This document shows, in pieces, positions 1-5,165 of a stretch of 6,933 nucleotides of DNA (position 1 is the first letter of the stretch; every line of letters begins with the position of its first letter). Made by a program: the position numbers and the translations under genes. Source of the stretch: DASQUP01 sp035641235 (GTDB taxonomy: Bacteria; Actinomycetota; CADDZG01; WHSQ01); the NCBI GenBank assembly GCA_035641235.1, contig DASQUP010000213.1:1-6933 (forward strand), given 5' to 3'. The notes below the pieces were generated by a model. The model did not search any database. It saw only the letters and a program-made list of their open reading frames with translations, and had not been told where the DNA came from.

Positions 1-630
1 CAGGGCTTGCCCCGGCGACCCCGTCTCGATAACTCCGAACAGGACGAGAACGAATGCGACAATCAGGCACGGTCCGCCGATCAGCCCAATCATCGCCAAG
101 CGACGCGGCACGAGGCCGGAGCTGTACATCAGCCATCCGAGAATCAGCCCGTTTCCGAAGCCGACCACGAGTCCCGGACCGAACAGGAATCCGAACTCGT
201 ACACCGACACGAGAGCTCTACCCGTCGCTTCCAAGGCAGCGGCATCGGCGCCGGTCGCTCCGCTTAGATCCTGGCGCAGGGCCACTAGCGAGACGAGGCT
301 CAAGAGGCCGACCATGAGGAAGGCGGACTCCATGATGCGTGCCGTGACGTACCCCAATGCTCCGAACTGGCTCTGTCGCTTGACGATCGGATACAACACG
401 ACGGCGGTAGCGATGTTGGCGATGAGAAGCAGGAACTCGAACACCGCTCCCAGCTGCACGCGGAAGTCCGAACCAACACCCAAGACGAAATCAGGGTCGT
501 TATAAGCGGGGTCGAACAGCGCTCGAGCTGCGATCGCGAAGACCCATGTGAGCAGGAACCAGATGCCGAACGCTCTCGCGATCCTCTGTGGGTCCTCGGT
601 TGCTCTCTCCATCGCCGGCTGGCGCGCCAT
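1..630 (-). CDS. DUF4386 family membrane protein, C-terminus cut by window edge
   Basis: The reading frame stays open from ATG at 630 to base 1, giving 210 residues with no stop, so the C-terminus lies outside the window. The ATG overlaps the stop of the upstream gene by one base (TGATG), which points to translational coupling and decides the start. Hydrophobic segments lie at about residues 21-39, 59-80, 98-117, 143-169 and 176-200. Recognisable stretches are NIATAVVLYPIVKRQ (72-86), LGYVTARIMESAF (92-104) and FLFGPGLVVGFGNG (148-161), all shared with the protein at 1949-2692, which is about 65% identical by hand count over roughly 145 residues. Compared with that 247-residue paralogue, about 35-45 residues are missing here. 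DUF4386 proteins are integral membrane proteins of unknown function. The family call rests on recalled similarity; the paralogy is seen directly. Confidence 0.88.
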   Translation of the reverse strand, partial: MARQPAMERATEDPQRIARAFGIWFLLTWVFAIAARALFDPAYNDPDFVLGVGSDFRVQLGAVFEFLLLIANIATAVVLYPIVKRQSQFGALGYVTARIMESAFLMVGLLSLVSLVALRQDLSGATGADAAALEATGRALVSVYEFGFLFGPGLVVGFGNGLILGWLMYSSGLVPRRLAMIGLIGGPCLIVAFVLVLFGVIETGSPGQAL

Positions 631-1313
631 CACGACACCCCCGCCGGCTTGAGCTGTGAATCGAACACGCTCGGCGCCGACTCTGGGATGACGGTGCTCT
701 TCTCGTTCCACAGCCAGTAGCCGAGCCCAATCATCGCGATGGCGGTCGGGAAGGTGGCGATACGCATCATCGAATCAGGTAGCACTCCCGCCAGCAAGGA
801 GGCCACCGCTCCGATCGCAAGCAGCAACGCGGCCCAGCGTGCAACGACGTTGGCGCGGTACAGCGCAGCCCCGAACACGAGACCCCCGAGCAGGAACGTG
901 ACTCCGGCGATCCCGTTCGCCAGGGTGAGTCCCCCGACATCGCCTTTGACCGGGTCGCTGACGAGGGTCGCTAGGACGTCGCTGACATAACGGGGAGCGA
1001 CGTCCACGATCTGCGGAAGAATCACGGTCTCGGCGAAGCTGACGATCGAAATCATTAGGAAGCCGATCCCGAACAGGACGAACCCGATCAGTCCGAGAAC
1101 ACCGGTCTCTCTCACCTGGCGGAGATACAGCCCGGTGAGCCCGATGATCGCGAGCAAGCCCATGGTCATGTTCACTAAGTGGGCAACGGCCCACATCGTC
1201 GTGGTGACCTCGGCAACCTTGTCCTCGGGATGGATGAACTGCGGGAGCAGGAACAACACGCCGGCAATGAGCGCACACAGCCCGGCGGCCCTGGTGAGTT
1301 GGGCAGTGGTCAT
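630..1313 (-). CDS. Six-segment integral membrane protein, unknown function
   Basis: This 227-residue protein has six likely membrane segments at about residues 8-26, 47-65, 73-95, 128-152, 158-177 and 185-202, and a short polar C-terminal tail. The start ATG follows AAGGAG at a spacing of about seven bases. The N-terminal pattern (AGLCALIAGVLFLLPQFIHP, then a W-A-V-A-H helix and GLTGLYLRQV) resembles small uncharacterised actinobacterial membrane proteins, but I cannot assign a named family. It may be a distant relative of DUF4386, sharing the size and segment count but not the NIATAV/YPIVKRQ motif. It starts 41 bases after the nitroreductase-family gene and its stop overlaps the next start by one base, so the three genes are probably co-transcribed. 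No catalytic residues or signal peptide are evident. Confidence 0.85.
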   Translation of the reverse strand: MTTAQLTRAAGLCALIAGVLFLLPQFIHPEDKVAEVTTTMWAVAHLVNMTMGLLAIIGLTGLYLRQVRETGVLGLIGFVLFGIGFLMISIVSFAETVILPQIVDVAPRYVSDVLATLVSDPVKGDVGGLTLANGIAGVTFLLGGLVFGAALYRANVVARWAALLLAIGAVASLLAGVLPDSMMRIATFPTAIAMIGLGYWLWNEKSTVIPESAPSVFDSQLKPAGVS

Positions 1314-1354
1314 CTACTTTCTCCTTCTTCTCGAACAGATGGACAACGAAAACG

Positions 1355-1858
1355 TCACTCAGAACTCCGCGGCTCAAGGACGATCACGGGCGTCTCGGTC
1401 GACCGTCCGCCGGAGTACCCGTCGAGCTGCGGGTTGACCGCGACCCAGCGTTGCCAGAGGCGATCGCGCTCCTCCCCCGCGACCTGTAGCGCGCGCACCG
1501 GGCGCGGATCCTGACCTGCCAGTCGAACTACAGCGTCCGGGTGCGCCTTGAGATTGAGCCACCACGCGGGATGGCCCTCGTCCCAACCGTTCATGGCGAG
1601 GAGGACGAGATTCGGCCCGTCCTCCACATAGCCAACGATGACGCTGCGTTCCTGCCCGGACTTCCGCCCTACGGTGGTAAGGCGCAGCGCGCCCCAGCCG
1701 CGCTTGTTCTCCGTCGTCCATAGGAAGCGGCCGCCGCTGAGCCTGTAGAGCGCTCGATGAACGCGCCACGCCCCGTGCACGAACCACCGCGGCGGGAGTT
1801 TGGCTGTAGGGGGTCCCTCGGTGCCCATGACCGATTCCCCCTGGGCAATCCCTTTCAT
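1355..1858 (-). CDS. Deazaflavin (F420)-dependent nitroreductase family protein
   Basis: The protein has 167 residues from ATG at 1858, or 168 from the adjacent ATG at 1861. AGGAG at 1864-1868 lies five bases before the first and two before the second, so 1858 is preferred. A third ATG, ten codons further in and preceded by a G-rich run, is also possible. The Ddn-type split-barrel pattern is clear: LRLTTVGRKSGQERSV at about 58-73, then NGWDEGHPAWWLNLKAHP at about 90-107. In this family the T-x-G-R-K-S-G and P-x-W-x-x-N-L-x-A-x-P stretches belong to the F420-binding barrel. Members use F420H2 to reduce quinones or nitro compounds, or are uncharacterised; the substrate here cannot be read from sequence. 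Family length is normally about 130-170 residues, so this copy looks complete. It is followed 41 bases later by a membrane protein gene in the same direction. Confidence 0.9.
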   Translation of the reverse strand: MKGIAQGESVMGTEGPPTAKLPPRWFVHGAWRVHRALYRLSGGRFLWTTENKRGWGALRLTTVGRKSGQERSVIVGYVEDGPNLVLLAMNGWDEGHPAWWLNLKAHPDAVVRLAGQDPRPVRALQVAGEERDRLWQRWVAVNPQLDGYSGGRSTETPVIVLEPRSSE

Positions 1859-1863
1859 CATTT

Positions 1864-1868
1864 CTCCT
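1864..1868 (-). promoter_or_regulatory. Ribosome binding site choosing between tandem ATG codons
   Basis: AGGAG on the minus strand precedes two adjacent in-frame ATG codons (1861-1859 and 1858-1856). Spacing is two bases to the first and five to the second, favouring the second. Confidence 0.6.
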
Positions 1869-1880
1869 CATGTTGGAAGT

Positions 1881-1914
1881 GCGAGGCGCCCCGAGATGGA
1901 CCGGGACGCCTCGC
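1881..1914 (-). other. Strong GC-rich hairpin in gap between DUF4386 and nitroreductase-family genes
   Basis: The left arm GCGAGGCG (1881-1888) pairs perfectly with CGCCTCGC (1907-1914). After a one-base mismatch, CCCG (1890-1893) pairs with CGGG (1902-1905), leaving an 8-base loop. That is 12 pairs, nearly all G:C. Neither strand has a U-tract after it, so it is not a canonical intrinsic terminator. It could be a U-less terminator of the kind proposed for actinobacteria, an mRNA processing or stability element, or an attenuator. It lies 20 bases upstream of the next start codon. The rest of the 87-base gap holds little else apart from a possible 21-codon ORF. Confidence 0.7.
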
Positions 1915-1948
1915 TTGCTGCATGACCTTGTGTCGCGGACCCTCTTGG

Positions 1949-2692
1949 TTAGGCCCTTGCCATGCTGGGCTCAGCCGCAGGCTCCCGGAGGTCCAGCGCC
2001 TGTGTGATCGGGCTAGGTCTGAAGCCCTTCCAGGCCGCGTAGATTCCGAGTGAGAGCTCCCAAACGATCTCGGGGAGTGCCAGCAGGAACGCGGGCCCCG
2101 ACCCGTTCTCGTACGCCCCGAAAAGTTGGAACCCGAACGAGAGGATCAACATCGGGCCGCCGACCAGTCCGAACATCGCCATGCGGCGAGGCAGGAGACC
2201 TGACTTGTACATGAGGTATCCGAGCATCAGCCCGTTCCCGAACCCAACCACGAGGCCGGGACCGAACAAGAACGACCAGTCGTACACGTTCGCGAGGGAG
2301 TCGCCCTGAATCGCGAGAGTGGTTGCCTCGGCACCCGTCGCGCCGGCCATCGCTTCACTCACGGACACGATTCCCATGATGCTCAGGAGGCCGACCATGA
2401 TGAAGGCGGATTCCATGATCCGCGCGGTGACGTAGCCGAGCGCGACCTTCTCGCTCTGTCGCTTGACGATCGGATAGATAACGACGGCCGTCGCGATATT
2501 CGTGATGATGAGCGCGAACTCAAGGATCGCGGCGACATACACAGTGTTCTTGGAAAGATCTCCCGGAACGAAGTCCAGATGGCTAAAGCTGCCTCCCACT
2601 CCATTGATGAACAGGATCTTTGCTGAGATGCTCGTAACGAAAGTTGCGATGAAGAACCAACCGAAAAGTCTTGCTGCCTTCTGAACGTCCAA
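1949..2692 (-). CDS. DUF4386 family integral membrane protein
   Basis: This 247-residue protein uses a TTG start chosen because AGGAG (2699-2703) sits six bases upstream and because the N-terminus (MDVQKAARLFGWFF) matches the beginning of the paralogue at 630-1. Six membrane segments are likely at about 8-29, 55-74, 92-112, 141-162, 173-194 and 201-223, with a polar tail (about 224-247). Family-typical stretches are NIATAVVIYPIVKRQ (65-79), LGYVTARIMESAF (85-97), FLFGPGLVVGFGNG (141-154) and LPEIVWELSLGIY (206-218). No enzymatic motif is visible and the biochemical role of DUF4386 is unknown. It sits in the same direction as the ABC transporter genes but 162 bases downstream of them, a gap with possible attenuator-like structure, and 90 bases before the nitroreductase-family gene. 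Confidence 0.92.
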   Translation of the reverse strand: MDVQKAARLFGWFFIATFVTSISAKILFINGVGGSFSHLDFVPGDLSKNTVYVAAILEFALIITNIATAVVIYPIVKRQSEKVALGYVTARIMESAFIMVGLLSIMGIVSVSEAMAGATGAEATTLAIQGDSLANVYDWSFLFGPGLVVGFGNGLMLGYLMYKSGLLPRRMAMFGLVGGPMLILSFGFQLFGAYENGSGPAFLLALPEIVWELSLGIYAAWKGFRPSPITQALDLREPAAEPSMARA

Positions 2693-2698
2693 CTGAAT

Positions 2699-2703
2699 CT
2701 CCT
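2699..2703 (-). promoter_or_regulatory. Ribosome binding site supporting a TTG start
   Basis: AGGAG on the minus strand lies six bases before TTG at 2692-2690. No in-frame ATG or GTG with comparable support is nearby, so this site decides the start of the DUF4386 gene. Confidence 0.75.
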
Positions 2704-2729
2704 ACTCTGTCTCTTAAGGCTCCATCAGG

Positions 2730-2748
2730 TGCGCGCTGTTGGCGCGCA
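2730..2748 (-). other. Perfect 7-bp GC hairpin upstream of DUF4386 gene
   Basis: TGCGCGC (2730-2736) and GCGCGCA (2742-2748) are exact reverse complements around a 5-base loop. The hairpin lies in the 162-base gap between the permease stop and the DUF4386 ribosome binding site, with no U-tract after it on the minus strand. It could mark the end of the ABC transporter transcript, act in attenuation together with the mini-ORF just upstream, or be incidental. Confidence 0.5.
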
Positions 2749-2760
2749 ATCACTCCCATG

Positions 2761-2781
2761 TCACGAAGGGCTCATCAGCAT
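2761..2781 (-). CDS. Possible six-residue leader ORF upstream of DUF4386 gene
   Basis: On the minus strand ATG at 2781-2779 opens a six-codon ORF (M-L-M-S-P-S, TGA at 2763-2761). GGAGG at 2786-2790 precedes it by four bases. The same GGAGG can pair with CCTCC at 2796-2800 across a 5-base loop, so the ribosome site could be masked in the RNA. The ORF ends 12 bases before the 7-bp hairpin at 2730-2748. ORFs this short arise easily by chance; I include it for its position between a ribosome site and a hairpin. Confidence 0.25.
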   Translation of the reverse strand: MLMSPS

Positions 2782-2854
2782 CCCCCCTCCGCGATGGAGG
2801 TCGCCCGCCGCAACACGACAATCTGTTCGTGCTTCGAACGCAGCAAGGGCACCT

Positions 2855-3628
2855 TTACTTCACCTCTTTACGCAGCACTCTGAGAAGACCTGCGGTTAGT
2901 GGCAACGCGATCCATATGAGGCTCGTTACACCGAATTGCGCCCACTGCTCATTCGTGAGAGCTGTGCTCTGTAGCAGGACGCTCGAGTCGAAGTCGATCC
3001 ATGGCGCCACGTCTTCAAGCGCCTTCCACATCATCGTCACGATCCCAACCGCTGTCGGGAGCACGAAGAACGTCGCGATCGCACCGGCCGAGTTGAGGAT
3101 GACGAGCCCAAACGCTAGACCCTGCAAGATCATCGACTCTTGAACGAGGGCGAGCTTCGCGACCGTGTCAACTCCGACTCCACTCCAGGCGACGTCATTG
3201 CCAGCGATCGCCGTCACCGCGGCACCGAGCGCCAGCGTGACGATGACGGCCGCCAAACCGAAAGCCAAAGCTGCGATGAACTTTGCACCCACCACCCGCA
3301 GTCGGACCGGTTCCAGAGTGAAGCTGACGAGGGCGGTGCGCTGGGTCCACTCGCTGGTGACCAGAAGGATGCCCAACACCGGCAGAAGAGCCATCTGAGG
3401 TATCGCCGCGGCAGCTATTAGTTTCAGGAAGATTCGGTCGGCTTGGTCGGCCGTGATCATGAAGATGGTCATGACCACCCCAGCCAAAGCGGCGATGCCG
3501 ATCAGCAACCACATGCCGGCCCGGGTATCGGCCATCTTGCGGACCTCCACCCGGACCAACCGCGACATGGGTACGCGGGGGGTACCGGTTATGTCCAAAC
3601 CTGCGATCTCTGCTGCGATCGTGCTCAT
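2855..3628 (-). CDS. ABC-2 type transporter permease subunit
   Basis: This 257-residue integral membrane protein forms the channel half of an ABC exporter with the ATPase encoded just upstream. A cytoplasmic N-terminus of about 38 residues contains MSRLVRVEVRKMADTRAGMW, typical of the R-x-E-x-x-K-x-x-D-T-R amphipathic entry of this permease group. Six membrane segments lie at about 39-59, 68-91, 113-142, 157-178, 179-200 and 231-253. The stretch LLVTSEWTQRTALVSFTLEP (88-107) followed by R-x-x-x-x-G-A-K is the recognisable family motif between segments 2 and 3. The start ATG overlaps the ATPase stop as ATGA, with GGGAG seven bases upstream. ATPase and permease are therefore an obligate pair, probably an efflux system; the substrate is not readable from sequence. 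Confidence 0.92.
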   Translation of the reverse strand: MSTIAAEIAGLDITGTPRVPMSRLVRVEVRKMADTRAGMWLLIGIAALAGVVMTIFMITADQADRIFLKLIAAAAIPQMALLPVLGILLVTSEWTQRTALVSFTLEPVRLRVVGAKFIAALAFGLAAVIVTLALGAAVTAIAGNDVAWSGVGVDTVAKLALVQESMILQGLAFGLVILNSAGAIATFFVLPTAVGIVTMMWKALEDVAPWIDFDSSVLLQSTALTNEQWAQFGVTSLIWIALPLTAGLLRVLRKEVK

Positions 3629-4518
3629 GCCGAAACTCCCTCACGCTGGGTCTCGGCGGTGAGATCGAGGAACATCTCCTCAAGGCCGGCGCCATCTGGA
3701 CGCAGCTCGATCAGCGCGATGCCCGCGCTCGCCGCGATCTGACCGATCAAGACGGGTTCAACCTCTGCCCGGATGGCTCCGTTGGAACTCGCGATAGCGA
3801 CTCCCGCTCGGCGCAGAGCATGCTCCAACGCAACCGGCTCGGTCGCCTTGGCATAAGCGCCCGAAGCACGAAGAAGTTCGGCCTTACTACCCTGAGCGAG
3901 GATCCTGCCCCCGCCGATGAGGATGATCTCGTCGGCGACGATCTCAACCTCGTTGAGCAGGTGCGACGAGAGCAGAACGGTGCCACCCCGATCCGCGAAA
4001 GACCGCAACAGCTCTCGCATCCAGTGGATGCCCGCAGGATCGAGACCGTTCGCGGGCTCGTCCAGGATGAGGATCGAAGGATCGCCGAGCAGCGCGTGCG
4101 CGATGCCCAACCTCTGGCGCATCCCCAACGAGTAGTCGCGAACTCGTCGTTTCGCCTCGGATGCAGTCAGCCCGACGAGCTCGATCATCTCGTCGACCCG
4201 GCGATCGGGCAGACCCATCGTCTGCGCCCCCACTTTCAACACTTCGCGGCCGGTACGTCCCGCATGCTGCGCGGAGGCGTCGAGGAGAACGCCGACATGA
4301 AGCCCGGGATTCGGGATCCGCGAGTAGGCATGACCGCCGACGAGGGCGGACCCTTTGCTGGGTGGCGTGAGACCCACCAGGATCCGCAACGTCGTGGTCT
4401 TGCCGGCACCATTCGGTCCGAGGAAGCCCGTCACCGTGCCTGGGCGGCATACGAAAGAAACATCGTCGACGGCAGTGAACTTTCCATACAACTTCGAGAT
4501 GGATGTAGCCGAAATCAC
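3625..4518 (-). CDS. ABC-2 type transporter ATP-binding subunit
   Basis: This 297-residue ATPase powers the permease encoded next to it. From GTG at 4518 the domains run: Walker A GPNGAGKTT (34-42), signature YSLGMRQRLGIA (129-140), Walker B ILILDEP (149-155) with D-loop GLDP (158-161), and switch histidine in SSH (186). The C-terminal ~85 residues form the usual accessory region of drug-type ATPases (E-E-M-F-L-D-L). At the Q-loop position the sequence reads GVLLDAS (76-82), so an aspartate seems to take the place of the usual glutamine; I recall this in related actinobacterial exporters. The start is set by homologues beginning I-S-A-T-x-x-x-K-x-Y-G. The frame is open back to 4656, but those 46 residues look non-coding. 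GTG lacks its own ribosome site and overlaps the stop of a 16-codon leader ORF (GTGA). Confidence 0.93.
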   Translation of the reverse strand: MISATSISKLYGKFTAVDDVSFVCRPGTVTGFLGPNGAGKTTTLRILVGLTPPSKGSALVGGHAYSRIPNPGLHVGVLLDASAQHAGRTGREVLKVGAQTMGLPDRRVDEMIELVGLTASEAKRRVRDYSLGMRQRLGIAHALLGDPSILILDEPANGLDPAGIHWMRELLRSFADRGGTVLLSSHLLNEVEIVADEIILIGGGRILAQGSKAELLRASGAYAKATEPVALEHALRRAGVAIASSNGAIRAEVEPVLIGQIAASAGIALIELRPDGAGLEEMFLDLTAETQREGVSA

Positions 4519-4565
4519 GAGACACCAACCATCGACTGGTGAGCGGACGAGGCGGTCGCATTCAT
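4515..4565 (-). CDS. 16-codon leader ORF coupled to the ABC ATPase start
   Basis: ATG at 4565-4563 is preceded by GGAGG (4571-4575) at a spacing of five bases, the best ribosome site in this stretch. The ORF encodes M-N-A-T-A-S-S-A-H-Q-S-M-V-G-V-S and stops at TGA 4517-4515, which overlaps the ATPase GTG as GTGA. The ATPase has no ribosome site of its own, so ribosomes finishing this ORF probably restart on it. There is no obvious run of rare or identical codons as in an amino-acid attenuator, although it is rich in Ser and Ala. An alternative is that a frameshift separated an original ATPase N-terminus from its body. Confidence 0.5.
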   Translation of the reverse strand: MNATASSAHQSMVGVS

Positions 4566-4570
4566 GGTTG

Positions 4571-4575
4571 CCTCC
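4571..4575 (-). promoter_or_regulatory. Ribosome binding site of leader ORF
   Basis: GGAGG on the minus strand lies five bases from ATG 4565. This appears to be the only good initiation site for the ABC transporter pair, since the ATPase GTG 47 bases further on is preceded only by weak purine pairs. Confidence 0.65.
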
Positions 4576-4686
4576 GTTCTGAGGGCCTCCCAGCCATGGG
4601 ACGGATCCCTGACTGCCGCCGGCACCAGAGAACCGAACCTCTTCGACGTAGCGCAATCAGGGTAGGGAAGAGACGATGAGTTCGTC

Positions 4687-4706
4687 CATGATCAATTTGA
4701 ATCATG
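4687..4706. repeat. Inverted repeat straddling the stop of the small divergent gene
   Basis: CATGAT (4687-4692) and ATCATG (4701-4706) are exact reverse complements around an A/T-rich 8-base centre (CAATTTGA). The right arm contains the stop codon of the gene at 4702-5028. It is much more A/T-rich than its surroundings. It could be a weak terminator, an operator for the transporter genes 122 bases downstream on the minus strand, or incidental. The rest of the 136-base gap to the leader ORF shows no convincing -35/-10 pair. Confidence 0.35.
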
Positions 4707-5028
4707 CGGATCGCCGCCTCGAGATGACGACGACCCCGTAGCTAGTCGTTTCTGCTGTTTCTCGCGGTCCGATGACACCAGATGGCCTCAATGTCATCCC
4801 GGTCCGCGCAGCTGACCTGAGATGAATGTGTGACCGAGCCCCCAGCGTCGCGAGGAGCTCACCATCTTCACGAGAGACTTCCTTCCATCGGATCCCGCTC
4901 TTGCCGTCGTAGGCGACATGGGCCACGTCACCGTTCAGGTCGTTGGAGACGAACACGTCCTCGAGAGGAATCGCGTTCATTTCGGCCGAGCCTTTTGACG
5001 CAATCGCCAGCGTTTTCGTCCCGTTCAT
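4702..5028 (-). CDS. Small hypothetical protein, first gene facing the TetR regulator
   Basis: I do not recognise this 108-residue protein. ATG at 5028 is preceded by an extended purine-rich ribosome site (AAGGAGGAGGAGAGGG), the strongest in the window, which decides this start over an open frame reaching 5124 that would translate the operators. Residues 18-70 look like a compact soluble domain: PLEDVFVSND, GDVAHVAYDG, GIRWKEVSRE and LLATLGARSHIHL, alternating short strands and one helix. Codon third positions here are mostly G or C, as in neighbouring genes. Residues after about 72 are Arg/Ser/Thr rich, less protein-like, and may be poorly conserved. There is no signal peptide or membrane segment. 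Its position, divergent from the regulator with the inverted repeats between, suggests it is directly controlled. It could be a binding partner or sensor, but nothing in the sequence proves a function. Confidence 0.65.
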   Translation of the reverse strand: MNGTKTLAIASKGSAEMNAIPLEDVFVSNDLNGDVAHVAYDGKSGIRWKEVSREDGELLATLGARSHIHLRSAARTGMTLRPSGVIGPRETAETTSYGVVVISRRRSA

Positions 5029-5044
5029 CCCTCTCCTCCTCCTT
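5029..5044 (-). promoter_or_regulatory. Extended ribosome binding site of small divergent gene
   Basis: On the minus strand this reads AAGGAGGAGGAGAGGG directly before ATG 5028. It offers overlapping registers to pair with 16S rRNA and implies high translation once transcription is on. Confidence 0.75.
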
Positions 5045-5071
5045 AACCGGGTTTCAATCTCATCGCCGGTT
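5045..5071 (-). repeat. Inverted repeat just upstream of the extended ribosome site
   Basis: AACCGG (5045-5050) and CCGGTT (5066-5071) are exact reverse complements with a 15-base loop. In the minus-strand transcript the stem would end immediately before the ribosome site, and its distal arm abuts the left operator at 5072. It could be a 5' stabilising hairpin, or incidental. Confidence 0.35.
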
Positions 5072-5086
5072 GCGTACGCTGTACGC
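5072..5086. promoter_or_regulatory. Candidate TetR operator 1
   Basis: GCGTAC-GCT-GTACGC is a perfect 6-bp inverted repeat around a 3-base centre. It is one of two near-identical copies with centres 30 bases apart, in the gap between the TetR gene and the divergent small gene. TetR-family proteins bind such palindromes near their own promoters. The regulator that binds here is inferred from position. Confidence 0.8.
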
Positions 5087-5101
5087 GCTCGGCTACGGTA
5101 T

Positions 5102-5116
5102 GCGTACGCCGTACGC
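5102..5116. promoter_or_regulatory. Candidate TetR operator 2
   Basis: GCGTAC-GCC-GTACGC is the second copy, differing from the first only in the last centre base. The surrounding 18-base stretches (5071-5088 and 5101-5118) match at 16 positions. It ends 49 bases before the regulator start, so binding here would also be expected to repress the regulator itself. No strong consensus -10/-35 can be fixed; weak candidates between the copies are TTGCGT (5070-5075) and TACGGT (5094-5099). Confidence 0.8.
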
Positions 5117-5165
5117 GTGGTCAAGGAGGATTCGAAAAAGTTGCGTCATTTACGTAGGTGGATCC

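Noticed and set aside
775..1377. Minus-strand 200-codon frame overlapping the six-segment membrane protein
   Set aside because: It is a shifted-frame shadow; the 630-1313 frame has the ribosome site and coherent membrane segments.
3195..3695. Minus-strand 166-codon frame overlapping permease and ATPase
   Set aside because: It is out of frame with both real genes, its product is full of Arg, His and Gly, and it has no family resemblance.
3820..4542. Plus-strand 240-codon open frame
   Set aside because: It lies antisense to the well-supported ABC ATPase, has no ribosome site and gives a charged low-complexity product typical of the shadow of a GC-rich gene.
4519..4656. In-frame N-terminal extension of the ABC ATPase back to an ATG at 4656
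   Set aside because: The 46 extra residues do not resemble an ABC N-terminus, the ATG lacks a ribosome site, and the family start I-S-A-T-x-x-x-K matches GTG at 4518.
5070..5120. Short CRISPR-like or mobile-element repeat
   Set aside because: There are only two copies, each an inverted repeat at a divergent promoter with no spacer array or transposase, which fits operators rather than an array.
5029..5124. N-terminal extension of the small divergent protein to 5124
   Set aside because: The extra residues (T-A-Y-A-Y-R-S-R) are translations of the inverted repeats, and ATG 5028 has a far better ribosome site.
4830..5165. N-terminal extension of the TetR protein from an ATG at 4830 or 5100
   Set aside because: It would be antisense to the small divergent gene and translate the operator repeats. 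The TetR fold begins a few residues after GTG 5166, which has a ribosome site.
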